A stretch of DNA of 64,000 nucleotides from Balaenoptera acutorostrata (GCF_949987535.1 NC_080079.1:6390001-6454000), one strand, 5' to 3'; shown: positions 35,207-48,496, counted from the first letter of the stretch. Translations and numbers: made by a program. The notes: a model not told the origin generated them from the letters alone.

Positions 35207-38129
35207 TTTATCCAACAATTTTAGAGAGAAGGTAGGTCAAAATAACTCAGCCTGCCATATATCTGGAAATGGATGATCCACCTCCCAACTTTGGTTAGTT
35301 CTAGAATGTCTATATTATTATGGCTAATAACATTTACTTTCTGTTTTGTAGCCATAATTCCCACAATTTTGTTACCCTTAGGTCTACATTGAAGGGATTT
35401 AGTGCTTAATCTCCTTGCCACTGAGCCATTCTTTTCCTGGCTGGCTGAAGTTCATTCTATTGGACTTCCAGAATTCCTTCCAGAAGAGCTCTTAGGAAGT
35501 ATATTCCCCAAATTTTGTATGTTCAAAGACACTTGGCTGTTGCTTTATTTTTTCAATGATAGTTTAGGCATAAAATTAATGGATCACACTTTCTTTCCCT
35601 GAAACTCTTAGATGCATGCTTCCTCTATCTGCTCTGAAGAAATCAGAAGCTGGCTTATTTCTTTTTTCCTTGTAAGTGACATGACTCTGTATCCTATTAA
35701 TTATGTCTTAATTCTGATGAGTCTGATTCATTTCACCCAGGGAAACAGTGTATACTTTCAATCCATAGACTTGACTCTTTCAGAAAAGTTTTTACAAAAT
35801 AAATCTGGGTATCTTTTCTCTCTTTACTATTTCTTCAGATCCCTTAAGTGACACCATTTATGTATATGTTGTATCACCTTTGTCTGTGGTCTTTGTCATT
35901 TACCGTTAACCTCCTCCTCATTTCCCTCAAGCTGGTCCCCACAGCCCTGACTGTGTTCAGTACTGTCTTGGTCCTTGGTTTGCATTGTTGCTTTATTTTT
36001 TTCCTTTCCCTTTTCACTTGACTTTTGCCAGCTCCTTTTTCATGTCCTTATGTATACATTTTTGCCAGTGGCTTCTTAGTTTGCCTTTTGTTTATCATGG
36101 TTCCTTCCTTCCTTCTTTCAGTAGTTTTGATTAATGTATCTAAATTCCTCTTTAAACGAAGCGAGGTCTTCCTGGAAAAAACGACCAGTTGCAGGACAGT
36201 TGTGGGAAAGGCCAGGTCAGAGCTCAGGGCCACCTCCAAATTGCCCACCTCATAGGGGACCATGGGACAGCGGGCTTTGAGGGATGGTGGTGGTTTGGCC
36301 TCCCCTGATTTCAGCAGAGACCCTGCCAGGTCCCCTCCCCTGCTTCAGGTGTGCACAGATGGTTGGGCTCATCTGCTGCTCCTTCAGCCCTGACACACAT
36401 CATCTGCTCACTCTCTACTCTTATCCCTGGCAGGCAAGGTGGATGTCTCCCCCTCTGCATTTCACCAGGTTGGCCACGCAGGTGTCCCTTCCGTGGTCTC
36501 TCCTCAGCCCAGCCTGCTGGACACTTTGCATCCTTTTCTCATATATTCATGTGGGGCTATACGTTTTTCTCAGAGGTGGAGTTTTGCTCTTTCTTGTGCA
36601 TTTTCTTTACTGTTTTCAGGTGGTTTCAGAAAGAAGGGACCAGGGACATCTTCCAGCTAGGTGTAAAAGTGCTCTTTAAGGGACCCCTGCTTTTTCTGAA
36701 TAAAGAGTAAAAAGAAGTTGAGGCATTTCCCAGAGAACCAGTTGTCCTTGGTGTTATCGTGAAGTGTCTATTTCTACAGGGCCAGGGATGGGCCAGATGG
36801 TGAGCAATGTTTATGCTGCCCCCCGGCCCTGCACGAGCTCACCAGGGATCTCTGTGGCATCTCTGGCGTTTTCCTGTGATAACACCCAGTCTTCCTGGGG
36901 AGATCCCTCTGGATAAGCAGGATGCACTTATTCTTGCTGATCATGCAGGAGATAACAGCTGAGAATTCTCTGTGATGATCAAAGCAAGGGGCTATATTTG
37001 GATCTAAAAATTTGTTCTCATCCCTCTAAAATATTTTAAATATGTGGCTATTGCTAAAACATGAGCAGAAAATGGAGAAATGAGACAACTCTGTGTAATA
37101 ACAGATCTCGATTTTTCTCCGGTACCTAGAAGTTGAGAGGGAAGAGAAATGGGGGTCTGAACTCATTTCCTTGTTTAAAATGAAAATCAATCTAAAGAAA
37201 TGTTTATTGAGTGTGAGCAACTTGGCCTGGAGTCGTTCCTCAGCTCCATTCCCATGGCTCTTTGTGGCCAGGCTGGATTGGACGTCATTGGGAAAGCCCA
37301 GGTTCAGGTTTTGCAAAGGCAGCTTGAAGAGCAATGCCTAAAAGGGAGTGTGGAAGTCCCACCCCTTTCTGCAAGGTCAAGGTACATGCAGCTGGTGCTT
37401 CTGCCCAAATGTTTCATGGGCTCCATGCCTGATCCCTGAGGAGGGAGGATACATCACCTTTGACTAACCCCGCTGTTCCATGATGCCAGTTTGTCCCAGT
37501 TGGGCTTGGTGGGAAGCTGGCATCTTACCTAGGCAGCTACCTGTTTCATGTTTCCATCAAAACCATGTCATGGGCACGGCAGGAGGGAGGGGAATTGGTG
37601 CCTCTGCTGAGCCCAGGTTTGAATCAGAACTTTCAATCAATATCTCAACTGTTTGGGCTTTTATCACTATGGTGACCATATAATTTGTCCTCTAAACCAG
37701 GGCACATGAGAAAGACGATGATTAATAAATTAAACACAGCCGTAAATTGGGAATGTCCCAGGCAAAACCAGAATGAATGGCCAACCTATCTCCTAAGCGT
37801 CCATGATAAATCCAAATATATTGTGATACACTGTAACATACATCTCCCTTTTTCTCCAGTCGTGTAATAAAAACCTGACATCGTCTTTACTACCAAGACT
37901 AGATATTTATTCATACTTAGCAGCAAAACTAATATCATTTAGTAATGAATTATTTAATCCTCAAATGTGGGTGCATGCATTCATTTTTACATTGCACATA
38001 TTAGCGTGCTCATTGTTTTCTACCACTTTACAGGAAATGGAGCTTGATTTAGTGCCATGGTTTATCACCCAGTGTTTGTTGGGAGGATTATGGTGCTTTT
38101 AGATGGTTAAATTCACTCCTTCAATAATA

Positions 38130-38295
38130 GTAGTTGTGAAGCAGTAGCAGCTAACACTCATTGGTCGCTGTGTGCCAGGCTCTATGCTAAGAGATTAATA
38201 GATAATCTCTCCCTGAACCCTCACATCATCTCCTCTCTACAACTTAAAGAAGGTAAATAACTTGTGTGCTCTCAGAGCTTGTAAGTGCAGAGCCT
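38130..38295 (-). repeat. MIR SINE
   Basis: 'gctaacactcattggtcgct', 'gtgtgccaggctctatgcta' and 'gcttgtaagtgcagagcctg' follow the reverse MIR consensus. Confidence 0.8.
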
Positions 38296-38955
38296 GGTTG
38301 GATATACAAATGGCCTGACTTCGGTGCTTGTGCTTATTGTATGGTCTGTATTTCTAGTGAAGGTTGTGTTCTATTTTGCATTCAACAGGCTGTTAATATT
38401 TCCATTAATGAAAGCTGATGTAGAAATGGCACTTTTAAGTCTGTTCCTTGTTCGGTGGCTCTTTCCTATCCCAGTTTCCCCATTGTTTCAAGTTGCTGTA
38501 TTTTCCGTACAGCTGTGGTTGACAGACTTCTGTGGTAGCTTCCTTTGCTTTACAAAGCTACGTTAAATTGTGACTATATTGTTGCCTTCTTTTAACTGAG
38601 CTCCGATTGCTGTGGAGATATAATTTTAGTGGGATGAGTACTATGAGAAATTCAACTCGTATGTGTTTAAATCATCTTGAGTATTCTGGATGTATGGAAT
38701 ACTGAGTTCCATGACAGTGGATGAGGTCATCTGTTTATTAGGATGTCCTGTCTTCCTTGAGTTTCTAGCACCATTTCCTACAGACTTTCTGTACATGTGT
38801 GAGTGCTTCTATGCTCCAAGGACCAGCGCAGGTGGTACCTTGATGCCTATGTTCACCCTGGGCCCAAAAGAGAGTGTTACCAACACTCACTGACTTTCCA
38901 ACCTGGCTCCAGTGAGCCCCACTCTCACAGTAGCCAAGGAAGGGACCCCAGGAAC

Positions 38956-38971
38956 ACAAGTGCCTTTTACT
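38956..38971. repeat. Target-site duplication of the SINE at 38972-39152
   Basis: ACAAGTGCCTTTTACT here pairs with ACAAGTGACTTTTAAT at 39153-39168: 16 bases with two mismatches. Confidence 0.75.
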
Positions 38972-39152
38972 GGGGGGGGGGGGGGGGGTTGTGCCGGGTC
39001 TTAGTTGCAGCAGGTGTGCTCCTTAGTTGTGGCATGCGAGCTCTTAGTTGCAGCACACATGTGGGATCTAGTTGCCCCACCAGGGATCGAACCCGGGCCC
39101 CCTGCATATTGGGAGCGCAGAGTCTTAACCACTGTGCCACCAGGGAAGTCCC
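38972..39152 (-). mobile_element. CHR-related SINE with a G-run in place of its tail
   Basis: The body reads 'tgccgggtcttagttgcagc', 'ccaccagggatcgaacccgg' and 'ttaaccactgtgccaccagg', ending 'gaagtccc', which is a tRNA-derived SINE on the - strand. Where a T-run (the reversed A-tail) is expected there are 17 consecutive G (38972-38988). The flanking duplication shows that the G-run lies inside the element. Confidence 0.88.
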
Positions 39153-39164
39153 ACAAGTGACTTT

Positions 39165-39320
39165 TAATCATTGTTATCTATATTCTGGGAGCTTCCCATA
39201 CATTATTTTATTTAGTCCTCATAACAGTGCTATGAGATGGGTCTTGTTTTCTCCCACTTTAGGCAGAGAAGTTGAGGTTCAGAGAAGTCAGGTGACTTGC
39301 ACGAGTCCCAGAGTATTGGT
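39165..39320 (-). repeat. MIR SINE
   Basis: 'attttatttagtcctcataa', 'gtgctatgagatgggtcttg' and 'gttcagagaagtcaggtgac' follow the reverse MIR consensus. Confidence 0.85.
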
Positions 39321-39902
39321 ATTTGTACAAAACCCAGAGCAGATACTCCAAGCTCATTCTCTGCCCACCTTCTACTGCCAACTCCCTCACTGGCCTCTGG
39401 TCAATACAGCACCGCCCCCATCAGCTTCCTTACAGAACAATATCTGTCCCTCAAACCACTGTGTCTTGGGTTTTCCTTCTGGGTGTCATTTTCCAAGCCA
39501 GTCTGTGACTCTCTGAACAAATTGTTAGAAAATATTTTGGTAGCAGAACCTTTGTGTATTTCATGGAGGGATGTTACCGACCCCACACTGATGGGTGAAG
39601 GATGGTCACCTTCATTGTCTGGTTCGCCCACAGCTGAACAAGTTCTGTTACGGGATTCTGGCAAATTTGAAGCAATGAATGTGTTCTTTGAAAAGATTTT
39701 CACCAACTTCTCATGTTAGGCCTTTACAAATTGAAAAGAAGCCTAAAAGCACAGGAAAGTTTACATCCCCTGGGTAACACTGGCCCAGAAACACCAGCAT
39801 CAACTATACTTCCAAGGCCTGGGAACAGCATGGCAGCTGAAGACCCATATTTGAGTGACTAAATGATGCTCTGGTTAAATCTTTAACACAGGTCACCCAC
39901 CC

Positions 39903-39935
39903 TCACACACACACGCACACGCACGCACCACCACC
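39903..39935. repeat. (CA)n-type microsatellite, interrupted
   Basis: Alternating CA with CG and CCA interruptions, 'cacacacacacgcacacgca'. Confidence 0.85.
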
Positions 39936-40120
39936 ACACCTGTATGGTTAGAGGATCGTATTCAGAAAGTTTACAGTAAATGAAACTTGGGCTGTGTAGC
40001 AACTTAACCACTCTCCTCTCCCTATCCCACTCTCCAGGGGACTCTAACAGCTCCTGAGGTCAGTGTCTCGTCCAAGTTCACGGAGATGGCCATCAGACAT
40101 AATCCTGTGGTTTATTGCAG

Positions 40121-40239
40121 GGAACTCGTAAGCCAAACCCTCCTCAAAAGCCTCTGCCTGCAGATCCTTTGAACAGGACAACCCGGCTTGCCAGGACCCT
40201 GGGACAGCAGGAGTCTGGGCTCCGCCTGGCGCCCATCAG
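40121..40239 (+). CDS. ADAM12: ADAM12-L penultimate coding exon, proline-rich tail
   Basis: This 119-base exon begins after 'tttattgcag' and ends with AG of a split Arg codon before gttggt. It reads GTRKPNPPQKPLPADPLNRT, then TRLARTLGQQESGLRLAPIR. KPLPADP is a second [R/K]xxPxxP SH3 ligand. Compared with human from memory, four codons are missing just after TTRL. The exon is isolated, 28.5 kb after the previous exon and 11 kb before the last, with a full-length L1 in each of the two introns. Confidence 0.93.
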
Positions 40240-40922
40240 GTTGGTGTGATGCACCCATGTCCCTCTTTTTCTCCCCGAAACTATGTGGGCGCAGCTGCAC
40301 CGAGCCGTGCTTCTCAAGCCACAGGAGGAAGTGGGGGTGGCGGTGGCGGCTGTGTGTCCTGCACTCCCCACCCCTGGGAACAATATAAAACGGACGTGAG
40401 GGCGGATGTAAAGAATAAGCAGGAAGCAGCAGGGAGCTATAATTGTAGGCATCACATGTCACTCGTAGCAATGATCCCAGCCTACCCATGAGATCGACTC
40501 AAGATCAAGTAGAACAGCTTCCTCAAAGCTGTGGCTGTTGATCTGGGCTGGGCCATGCCCCCCAAAGGAGAGAAAGCCAGCAAGTGGTGCGATATTATGA
40601 AGGCTGGACACCTACCTCCAGAAATCCCACTTGGACCTTGATGGCCTCTGCCCTGGGATCCCGAGAAACGAGGTGAGGTTGGAGGGTCATGGATGAAATA
40701 AGGGGGAATGTAAGAAGTCAGGCTAAAGAAGCTGCTGGGCGGGGGTAAGTGGGAGCTTCCCCCTCAGCCGGCAAAAGGAATCACCTTTGAAGACTGAGCT
40801 GCAGCTGTGGTCATCTCCTACGCCCTCCCCCAGGGTATGAGGAAGGCACAGCCCTGAATCTGGACAGGGAGGTTTAACCCACTGGTGTGCTGGAGCCAGC
40901 CCACACTGCTTTGCGAGAACTA

Positions 40923-41570
40923 TTAGTGTCTGCTGTATCACAAAGTAACTCAGCTATACGTATACATATATCCCCATATCCCCTCCCTCTTGCATCTCCC
41001 TCCCACCCTCCCTATCTCACCCCTCGAGGTGGACACAAAGCACTGAGCTGATCTCCCTGTGCTATGCGGCTGCTTCCCACTAGCTATCTATTTACATTTG
41101 GTAGTGTATATTTGTCCATGCCACTCTCTCACTTCATCCCAGCTTCCCCTTCCCCCTCCCCGTGTCCTCAAGTCCATTCTCTATGTCTGTGTCTTTATTC
41201 TTGTCCTGCCCCTAGGTTCTTCAGAACCATTTTATTTTTTCTTTTAGATTCCATATATATGTGTTAGCATATGGTATTTGTTTTTCTCTTTCTGACTTAC
41301 TTCACTCTGTAGGACAGACTCTAGGTCCATCCACCTCACTACAAATAACTCAATTTCGTTTCTTTTTATGGCTGAGTAATATTCCATTGTATATATGTGC
41401 CACATCTTCTTTATCCATTCATCTGTTGATGGACACTTAGGTTGCTTCCATGTCCTGGCTATTGTAAATAGTGCTGCAGTGAACATTGGGGTGCATGTGT
41501 CTTTTTGAATTATGGTTTTCTCAGGGTATATGCCCAGTAGTGGGATTGCTGGGTCATATGGTAGTTCTCG
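40923..41570 (-). mobile_element. L1 fragment (3' part), no visible tail
   Basis: 'atcacaaagtaactcagcta', 'gctatgcggctgcttcccac' and 'ttatggctgagtaatattcc' match the 3' UTR and the end of ORF2 of the copy A/B family, diverged. It is truncated at both ends: the ORF2 match ends near 41570 and there is no T-run before 40923. Confidence 0.88.
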
Positions 41571-42135
41571 CAACCCACATTCTTGAGATTGCTCTGTCAT
41601 TCCTATGTGATGAAAATGCCATGCCATGGTGGCCACTGCACATCTCTTCCATATTCAGCCACATCATGTTGGGAGCATGAGTATTTATACCATGGAAATC
41701 ACCAAACGCTATAGATCAGGCCCTCCTCCTTCCCCCCTGTGGTGGGTAGTTAAACCCTCAGCCAAAACATATACCCCCTTCGCAGGCAGCTTGCTTTGTG
41801 AGCTCCAAAGAACCAAAGGTAGGTGTTGGCCAGGCCCTGGGTTCAGTAATAATTCAGCATCTCTGAAGGGAAACGCACACACTCGTGATTTCATTACAGC
41901 TCTTAGGAAAAATGTTTGGCCCATGAAAGAGATAGCTGCCTAATATATCTCAGATAAAGCCGGTCAAAGGGTCAGCACAGTGGTTTAATTCCCGACTACA
42001 CAAGTACAGAAAAACTGCAGAGCATCCTAATTATTTCACTGTGGTTTGTACACTGATCTTGAAGTTACTTTTCTTGTTCAAAAGGAAAAAACACCACTTT
42101 ACATGGACATGAAGAGGGGAAGGGCCTCTCTTTTT

Positions 42136-42150
42136 TATTTAAGTATAGTT
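42136..42150. repeat. Target-site duplication of L1 copy B, 3' side
   Basis: TATTTAAGTATAGTT is repeated exactly at 49558-49572. The 15 bases were part of the older L1 3' end into which copy B inserted. Confidence 0.92.
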
Positions 42151-42277
42151 TTTTTTTTTTCAAACATCTTTATTGAAGTATAATTGCCTTACAATAGTGT
42201 GTTAGCATCTGCTTTATAACAAAGTGAATCTGTTATACATATACAATATGTTCCCATTTCTCTTCCCTCCTGCATCT

Positions 42278-42292
42278 CCCTCCCTCCCACCC
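42278..42292 (-). other. G-quadruplex motif in the L1 copy B 3' UTR
   Basis: GGGTGGGAGGGAGGG on the - strand, the same as in copy A. Confidence 0.7.
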
Positions 42293-42533
42293 TCCCCATC
42301 CCACCCCTCTAGGTGGTCACAAAGCACCGAGCTGATCTCCCTGTGCTATGCGGCTGCTTCCCACTAGCTATCTATTTTACATTTGGTAGTGTATATATGT
42401 CCATGACACTCTCTTACCCTGTCACATCTCACCCCACCCCCTCCCCATATCCTCAAGTCCATTCTCTAGTAGGTCTGTGTCTTTATTCCCGTCTTGCCAC
42501 TAGGTTCTTCATGGCCTTTTTTTTTTTTTTCCC

Positions 42534-45500
42534 TTAGATTCCATATATATGTGTTAGCATACTGTATTTGTTTTTCTCTTTCTGACTTACTTCACTCTGT
42601 ATGACAGACTCTAACTCCATCCACCTCATTACAAATACCTCCATTTCATTTCTTTTTATGGCTGAGTAATATTCCATGGTATATATGTGCCACATCTTCT
42701 TTATCCATTCATCTGTCGATGGACATTTAGGTTGCTTCCATGTCCTGGCTATTGTAAATAGAGCTGCAATGAACATTTTGGTACATGACTCTTTTTGACC
42801 TATGGTTTTCTCAGGGTATATGCCCAGTAGTGGGATTGCTGGGTCGTATGGTAGTTCTATTTGTAGTTTTTTAAGGAACCTCCATACTGTTCTCCATAGT
42901 GGCTGTATCAATTTACATTCCCACCAACAGTGCAAGAGTGTTCCCTTTCCTCCACACCCTCTCCAGCATTTATTGTTTCTAGATTTTTTGATGATGGCCA
43001 TTCTGACCGGTGTGAGATGATATCTCATTGTAGTTTTGATTTGCATTTCTCTAATGATTAATGATGTTGAGCATTCTTTCATGTGTCTGTAGGCCATCTG
43101 TATATCTTCTTTGGAGAAATGTCTATTTAGATCTTCTGCCCATTTTTGGATTGGGTTGTTCGTTTTTTTGTTATTGAGCTGCATGAGCTGCTTGTAAATC
43201 TTGGAGATTAATCCTTTGTCAGTTGCTTCATTTGCAAATATTTTCTCCCATTCTGAGGGTTGTCTTTTGGTCTTGTTTATGGTTTCCTTTGCTGTGCAAA
43301 AGCTTTTCAGTTTCATTAGGTCCCATTTGTTTATTTGTGTTCTTATTTCCATTTCTCTGGGAGCTGGGTCAAAAAGAATCTTGCTGTGATGTATGTCATA
43401 GAGTGTTCTGCCTATGTTTTCCTCTAAGAGTTTGATAGTGTCTGCCCTTACACTTAGGTCTTTAATCCATTTTGAGTTTATTTTTGTGCATGGTGTCAGG
43501 GAGTGTTCTAATTTCATACTTTTACATGTTCCTGTCCAATTTTCCCAGCACCACTTATTGAAGAGGCTGTCTTTTCTCCACTGTATATGCTTGCCTCCTT
43601 TATCAAAGATAAGTTGACCATATGTGTGTGGGTTTATCTCTGGGCTTTCTATCCTGTTCCATTGATCTATATTTCTGTTTTTGTGCCAATACCAAACTGT
43701 CTTGATTACTGAAGCTTTGTAATATAGTCTGAAGTCAGGGAGCCTGATTCCCCCAGCTCCATTTTTCGTTCTCAAGATTGCTTTGGCTATTCGGGGTCTT
43801 TTGTGTTTCCATACAAATTGTGAAATTTTTTGTTCTAGTTCTGTGAAAAATGCCAGTGGTAGTTTGATAGGGATTGCATTGAATCTGTAGATTGCTTTGG
43901 GTAGTAGGGACATTTTCACAATGTTGATTCTTCCAATCCAGGAACATGGTATATCTCTCCATCTATTTGTATCATCTTTAATTTCTTTCATCAGTGTCTT
44001 ATAATTTTCTGCATACAGGTCTTTTGTCTTCTTAGGTAGGTTTATTCCTAGATATTTTATTCTTTTTGTTGCAATGGTAAATGGGAGTGTTTTCTTAATT
44101 TCACTTTCAGATTTTTCGTCATTAGTGTATAGAAATGCAAGAGATTTCTGTGCATTAATTTTGTATCCTGCTACTTTACCAAATTCATTGATTAGCTCTA
44201 GGAGTTTTCTGGTAGCATCTTTAGGATTCTCTATGTATAGTATCATGTCATCTGCAAATAGTGACAGCTTTACTTCTTCTTTTCCGATTTGGATTCCTTT
44301 TATTTCTTTGTCTTCTCTGATTGCTGTGGCTAGGACTTCCAGAACTATGTTGAATAATAGTGGTGAGAGTGGGCAACCTTGTCTTGTTCCTGATCTTAGT
44401 GGAAATGGTTTCAGTTTTTCACCATTGAGGACAATGTTGGCTGTGGGTTTGTCATATATGGCCTTTATTATGTTGAGGAAAGTTCCCTCTATGCCTACTT
44501 TCTGCAGGGCTTTTATCCTAAATGGGTGTTGAATTTTGTCAAAAGCTTTCTCTGCATCTATTGAGATGATCATATGGTTTTTCTCCTTCAATTTGTTAAT
44601 ATGGTGTATCACATTGATTGATTTGCGTATATTGAAGAATCCTTGCATTCCTGGGATAAACCCCACTTGATCATGGTGTATGATCCTTTTAATGTGCTGT
44701 TGGATTCTGTTTGCTAGTATTTTGTTGAGGATTTTTGCATCTATGTTCATCAGTGATATTGGCCTGTAGTTTTCTTTCTTTGTGACATCTTTGTCTGGTT
44801 TTGGTATCAGGGTGATGGTGGCCTCGTAGAATGAGTTTGGGAGTGTTCCTCCCTCTGCAATATTTTGGAAGAGTTTGAGAAGGATAGGTGTTAGCTCTTC
44901 TCTAAATGTTTGATAGAATTCGCCTGTGAAGCCATCTGGTCCTGGGCTTTTGTTTGTTGGAAGGTTTTTAATCACAGTTTCAATTTCAGTGCTTGTGATT
45001 GGTCTGTTCATATTTTCTATTTCTTCCTGGTTCAGTCTCGGCAGGTTGTGCATTTCTAAGAATCTGTCCATTTCTTCCAGGTTGTCCATTTTATTGGCAT
45101 AGAGTTGCTTGTAGTAATCTCTCATGATCTTTTGTATTTCTGCAGTGTCAGTGGTTACTTCTCCTTTTTCATTTCTAATTCTATTGATCTGAGTCTTCTC
45201 CCTTTTTCTCTTGATGAGTCTGGCTAATGGTTTATCAATTTTGTTTATCTTCTCAAAGAACCAGCTTTTAGTTTCATTGATTTTTGCTATTGTTTCCTTC
45301 ATTTCTTTTTCATTTATTTCTGACCTGATCTTTATAATTTCTTTCCTTCTGCTGGCTTTGGGGTTTTTTTGTTCTTCTTTCTCTAATTGCTTTAGGTGCA
45401 AGGTTAGGTTGTTTATTCGAGATGTTGCCTGTTTCTTGAGGTAGGCTTGTATTGCTATAAACTTCCCTCTTAGCACTGCTTTTGCTGTGTCCCATAGGTT

Positions 45501-46352
45501 TTGGGTCGTCGTGTCTCCATTGTCATTTGTTTCTAGGTATTTTTTGATTTCCCCTTTGATTTCTTCAGTAATCACTTCGTTATTAAGTAATGTATTGTGT
45601 AGCCTCCATGTGTTTGTATTTTTTACAGATCTTTTCCTGTAATTGATATCTAGTCTCATAGCGTTGTGGTCGGAAAAGATACTTGATACGATTTCAATTT
45701 TCTTAAATTTACCAAGGCTTGATTTGTGACCCAAGATATGATCTATCCTGGAGAATGTTCCATGAGCACTTGAGAAAAATGTGTATTCTGTTGTTTTTGG
45801 GTGGAATGTCCTATAAATATCAATTACGTCCATATTGTTTAATGTATCATTTAAAGCTTGTGTTTCCTTATTTATTTTCATTTTGGATGATCTGTCCATT
45901 GGTGAAAGTGGGGTGTTAAAGTCCCCTACTATGATTGTGTTGCTGTCAATTTCCCCTTTCATGGCTGTTAGTATTTGCCTTATGTATTGAGGTGCTCCTA
46001 TGTTGGGTGCATAAATATTTACAATTGTTATACCTTCCTCTTGGATCGATCCCTTGATCATTATATAGTGTCCTTCTTTGTCTCTTGTAATAGTCTTTAT
46101 TTTAAAGTCTATTTTGTCTGATATGAGAATTGCTACTCCAGCTTTCTTTTGATTTCCATTTGCATGGAATATCTTTTTCCATCCCCTCACTTTCAGTCTG
46201 TATGTGTCCCTAGGTCTGAAGTGGGTCTCTTGTAGACAGCATATGTATGGGTCTTGTTTTTGTATCCATTCAGCCAGCCTGTGTCTTTTGGTGGGAGCAT
46301 TTAATCCATTTACATTCAAGGTAATTATCGATATGTATGTTCCTATTCCCAT
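42534..46352 (-). CDS. L1 copy B ORF2 (endonuclease / reverse transcriptase), intact
   Basis: This is 1272 codons, close to the usual length of mammalian ORF2p (human 1275). The endonuclease shows Asn13 in TLNVNG, Glu42 in LQETH, the VGDFN loop and SDHNAM with its catalytic His. The reverse transcriptase has SLFADDM with the catalytic Asp pair near residue 700, and [14 protein letters not shown] upstream. The C-terminal C-x3-C-x7-H-x4-C motif is present ([18 protein letters not shown]). The terminal segment lost in copy A ([15 protein letters not shown]...LTHIYGI) is present. No stop or shift is seen. Confidence 0.96.
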   Translation of the reverse strand: MGIGTYISIITLNVNGLNAPTKRHRLAEWIQKQDPYICCLQETHFRPRDTYRLKVRGWKKIFHANGNQKKAGVAILISDKIDFKIKTITRDKEGHYIMIKGSIQEEGITIVNIYAPNIGAPQYIRQILTAMKGEIDSNTIIVGDFNTPLSPMDRSSKMKINKETQALNDTLNNMDVIDIYRTFHPKTTEYTFFSSAHGTFSRIDHILGHKSSLGKFKKIEIVSSIFSDHNAMRLDINYRKRSVKNTNTWRLHNTLLNNEVITEEIKGEIKKYLETNDNGDTTTQNLWDTAKAVLRGKFIAIQAYLKKQATSRINNLTLHLKQLEKEEQKNPKASRRKEIIKIRSEINEKEMKETIAKINETKSWFFEKINKIDKPLARLIKRKREKTQINRIRNEKGEVTTDTAEIQKIMRDYYKQLYANKMDNLEEMDRFLEMHNLPRLNQEEIENMNRPITSTEIETVIKNLPTNKSPGPDGFTGEFYQTFREELTPILLKLFQNIAEGGTLPNSFYEATITLIPKPDKDVTKKENYRPISLMNIDAKILNKILANRIQQHIKRIIHHDQVGFIPGMQGFFNIRKSINVIHHINKLKEKNHMIISIDAEKAFDKIQHPFRIKALQKVGIEGTFLNIIKAIYDKPTANIVLNGEKLKPFPLRSGTRQGCPLSPLLFNIVLEVLATAIREDKEIKGIQIGKEEVKLSLFADDMILYIENPKDATRKLLELINEFGKVAGYKINAQKSLAFLYTNDEKSESEIKKTLPFTIATKRIKYLGINLPKKTKDLYAENYKTLMKEIKDDTNRWRDIPCSWIGRINIVKMSLLPKAIYRFNAIPIKLPLAFFTELEQKISQFVWKHKRPRIAKAILRTKNGAGGIRLPDFRLYYKASVIKTVWYWHKNRNIDQWNRIESPEINPHTYGQLIFDKGGKHIQWRKDSLFNKWCWENWTGTCKSMKLEHSLTPCTKINSKWIKDLSVRADTIKLLEENIGRTLYDIHHSKILFDPAPREMEIRTQINKWDLMKLKSFCTAKETINKTKRQPSEWEKIFANEATDKGLISKIYKQLMQLNNKKTNNPIQKWAEDLNRHFSKEDIQMAYRHMKECSTSLIIREMQIKTTMRYHLTPVRMAIIKKSRNNKCWRGCGGKGTLLHCWWECKLIQPLWRTVWRFLKKLQIELPYDPAIPLLGIYPEKTIGQKESCTKMFIAALFTIARTWKQPKCPSTDEWIKKMWHIYTMEYYSAIKRNEMEVFVMRWMELESVIQSEVSQKEKNKYSMLTHIYGI

Positions 46353-46410
46353 TTTCTTAAATGTATTGGGTTTGTTATTGTAGGTGTTTTCCTTCTCTTG
46401 TGTTTCTTGC

Positions 46411-47304
46411 CTAGAGAATTTCCTTTAGCATTTGTTGTAAAGCTGGTTTGGTGGTGCTGAACTCTCTCAGCTTTTGCTTGTCTGTAAAGGTTTTAATTTC
46501 TCCATCGAATCTGAATGAGATCCTTGCTGGGTAGAGTAATCTTGGTTGTAGGTTTTTCTCCTTCATGACTTTAAGTATATCCTGCCACTCCCTTCTGGCT
46601 TGCAGAGTTTCTGCTGAGAGATCAGATGTTAACCTTATGGGGATTCCCTTGTGTGTTATTTGTTTTTTTTCCCTTGCTGCCTTTAATATGTTTTCCTTAT
46701 ATTTAATTTTTGACAGTTTGATTAATATGTGTCTTGGCGTGTTCCTCCTTGGGTTTATCCTGTATGGGACTCTCTGTGCTTCCAGGACTTGATTAACTAT
46801 TTCCTTTCCCATATTAGGGAAGTTTTCAACTATAATCTCTTCAAAAATTTTCTCAGTCCCTTTCTTTTTCTCTTCTTCTTCTGGTACCCCTATAATTCGA
46901 ATGTTGGCACGTTTAATGTTGTCCCAGAGGTCCCTGAGACTGTCCTCAGTTCTTTTCATTCTTTTTTCTTTATCCTGCTCTGTAGTAGTTATTTCCACCA
47001 TTTTATCTTCCAGGTCACTTATCCTTTCTTCTGCCTCAGTTATTCTACTATTGATCCCATCTAGAGTATTTTTAATTTCATTTATTGTGTTTTTCATCAT
47101 TGCTTGGTTCCTCTTTAGTTCTTCTACATCCTTGTTAAATGTTTCTTGCATTTTGTCTATTCTATTTCCAAGATTTTGGATCATCCTTACTATCATTATT
47201 CTGAATTCTTTTTCAGGTAGACTACCTATTTCCTCTTCATTTGTTAAGTCCAGTGTGTTTTGAGCCTGCTCCTTCATCTGCTGTGTGTTTTTCTGTCGTC
47301 TCAT
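46411..47304 (-). CDS. L1 copy B ORF1 (RNA-binding chaperone), intact
   Basis: 297 codons, identical in translation to copy A ORF1. A coiled coil in the first half, an RRM-like centre and a C-terminal domain are visible in that order. The frame ends 58 bases before ORF2, the usual dicistronic layout of L1. ORF1p acts in cis on the RNA that encodes it. Confidence 0.95.
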   Translation of the reverse strand: MRRQKNTQQMKEQAQNTLDLTNEEEIGSLPEKEFRIMIVRMIQNLGNRIDKMQETFNKDVEELKRNQAMMKNTINEIKNTLDGINSRITEAEERISDLEDKMVEITTTEQDKEKRMKRTEDSLRDLWDNIKRANIRIIGVPEEEEKKKGTEKIFEEIIVENFPNMGKEIVNQVLEAQRVPYRINPRRNTPRHILIKLSKIKYKENILKAAREKKQITHKGIPIRLTSDLSAETLQARREWQDILKVMKEKNLQPRLLYPARISFRFDGEIKTFTDKQKLREFSTTKPALQQMLKEIL

Positions 47305-48496
47305 TTTGCCTGTCTTACTGTGTTTGGGGTCTCCTTTTCACAGGCTGCAGGTTCGTAGTTCCCGTTGTTTTTGGTATCTGTCCCCAGTGGCTAAGGTTGG
47401 TTCAGTGGGTTGTGTAGGCCTCCTGGTGGAGGGAACTAGTGCCTGAGTTCTGGTGGATGAGGCTACATCTTGTCTTTCTGGTGGGCACGTCCACGTCTGG
47501 TGGTGTATTTTGGGGTGTCTGTGGCCTTATTTTGATTTTAGGCAGCCTCTCTGCTAATGGATGGGGTTGTGTTCCTGTCTAGCTAGTTGTTTGGCATAGG
47601 GTGTCCAGCACTGTAGCTTGCTGGTCGTCGAGTGAAGCTGGGTCTTGATGTTGAGATGGAGATCTCTGGGAGATTTTTGCCGTTTGGTATTACGTGGAGC
47701 TGGGAGGTCTCTTGTGGACCAGTGTTCTGAAGTTGGCTCTCCCACCTCAGAGGCACGGCCCTGATGCCTGGCTGGAGCACCAAGAGCCTTTCGTCCACAC
47801 AGCTCAGAGTAAAAGGGAGAAAAAATAGAAAGAAAGAAAGAAAGAGGCTATAATATAGTGAAGTAAAATAAAGCTATTTGTAAGGCAAAGCTATACAGAC
47901 AAAATCTCACCCAGAAGCATATACATATACACTCACAAAAAAAAAAGGAAAAGGGGAAAAATTAATATCTCCTGCTCCCAGAGTCCACCTCCTGAATTTG
48001 GGATGATTCGTTGTCTATTCAGGTATTCCACAGATGCAGGTACATCAAGTTGTTTGTGGAGCTTTAATCCGCTGCTCCTGAGGCTGCTGGGAGAGATTTC
48101 CCCTTCTCTTCTCTGCTCGCACAGCTCCTGGGGTTCAGCTTTGGATTTGGACCCGCCTCTGCGTGTAGGTCGCCTGAGGGCGTCTGTTCCCCGCCCAGAC
48201 AGGACGGGGTTAAAGGAGCAGCTGCTTCGGGGGCTCTGGCTCACCCAGGCCGCGGGGAGGGAGGGGTACGGAGGAGGCGGGGCGAGCCTGCGGCGGCCGA
48301 GGCCGGCGTGACGTTGCACCAGCTCGAGGCGCGCAGTGCGTTCTCCCGGGGATGTTGTCCCCGGATCCCGGGACCCTGGCAGTGGCGGGCTGCACAGGCT
48401 CCCGGGAGGGGCGGTGTGGAGAGTGACCTGTGCTCACACACAGGCTTTTTGGAGGCGGCAGCAGCAGCCCCAGCGTCTCACGCCCGTCTCTGGGGT

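Larger units (their letters stand above)
11661..40120 (+). other. Long ADAM12 intron (28.5 kb), mostly repeats
   Basis: This intron separates the exons at 11481-11660 and 40121-40239. It holds full-length L1 copy A, remains of the older L1 around it, further truncated L1s, four SINEs of CHR type, several MIRs, a MER5A-like element and a probable DNA transposon, each listed separately. I saw no extra exon with good splice sites and homology. The stretches 11871-12790, 22830-26190, 26400-28640, 31140-32360 and 35210-38130 show no gene or confidently named element. Confidence 0.75.

Noticed and set aside
38803..39516. A 237-codon + strand frame
   Set aside because: It runs through a SINE, its G-run and a MIR, and resembles no protein.
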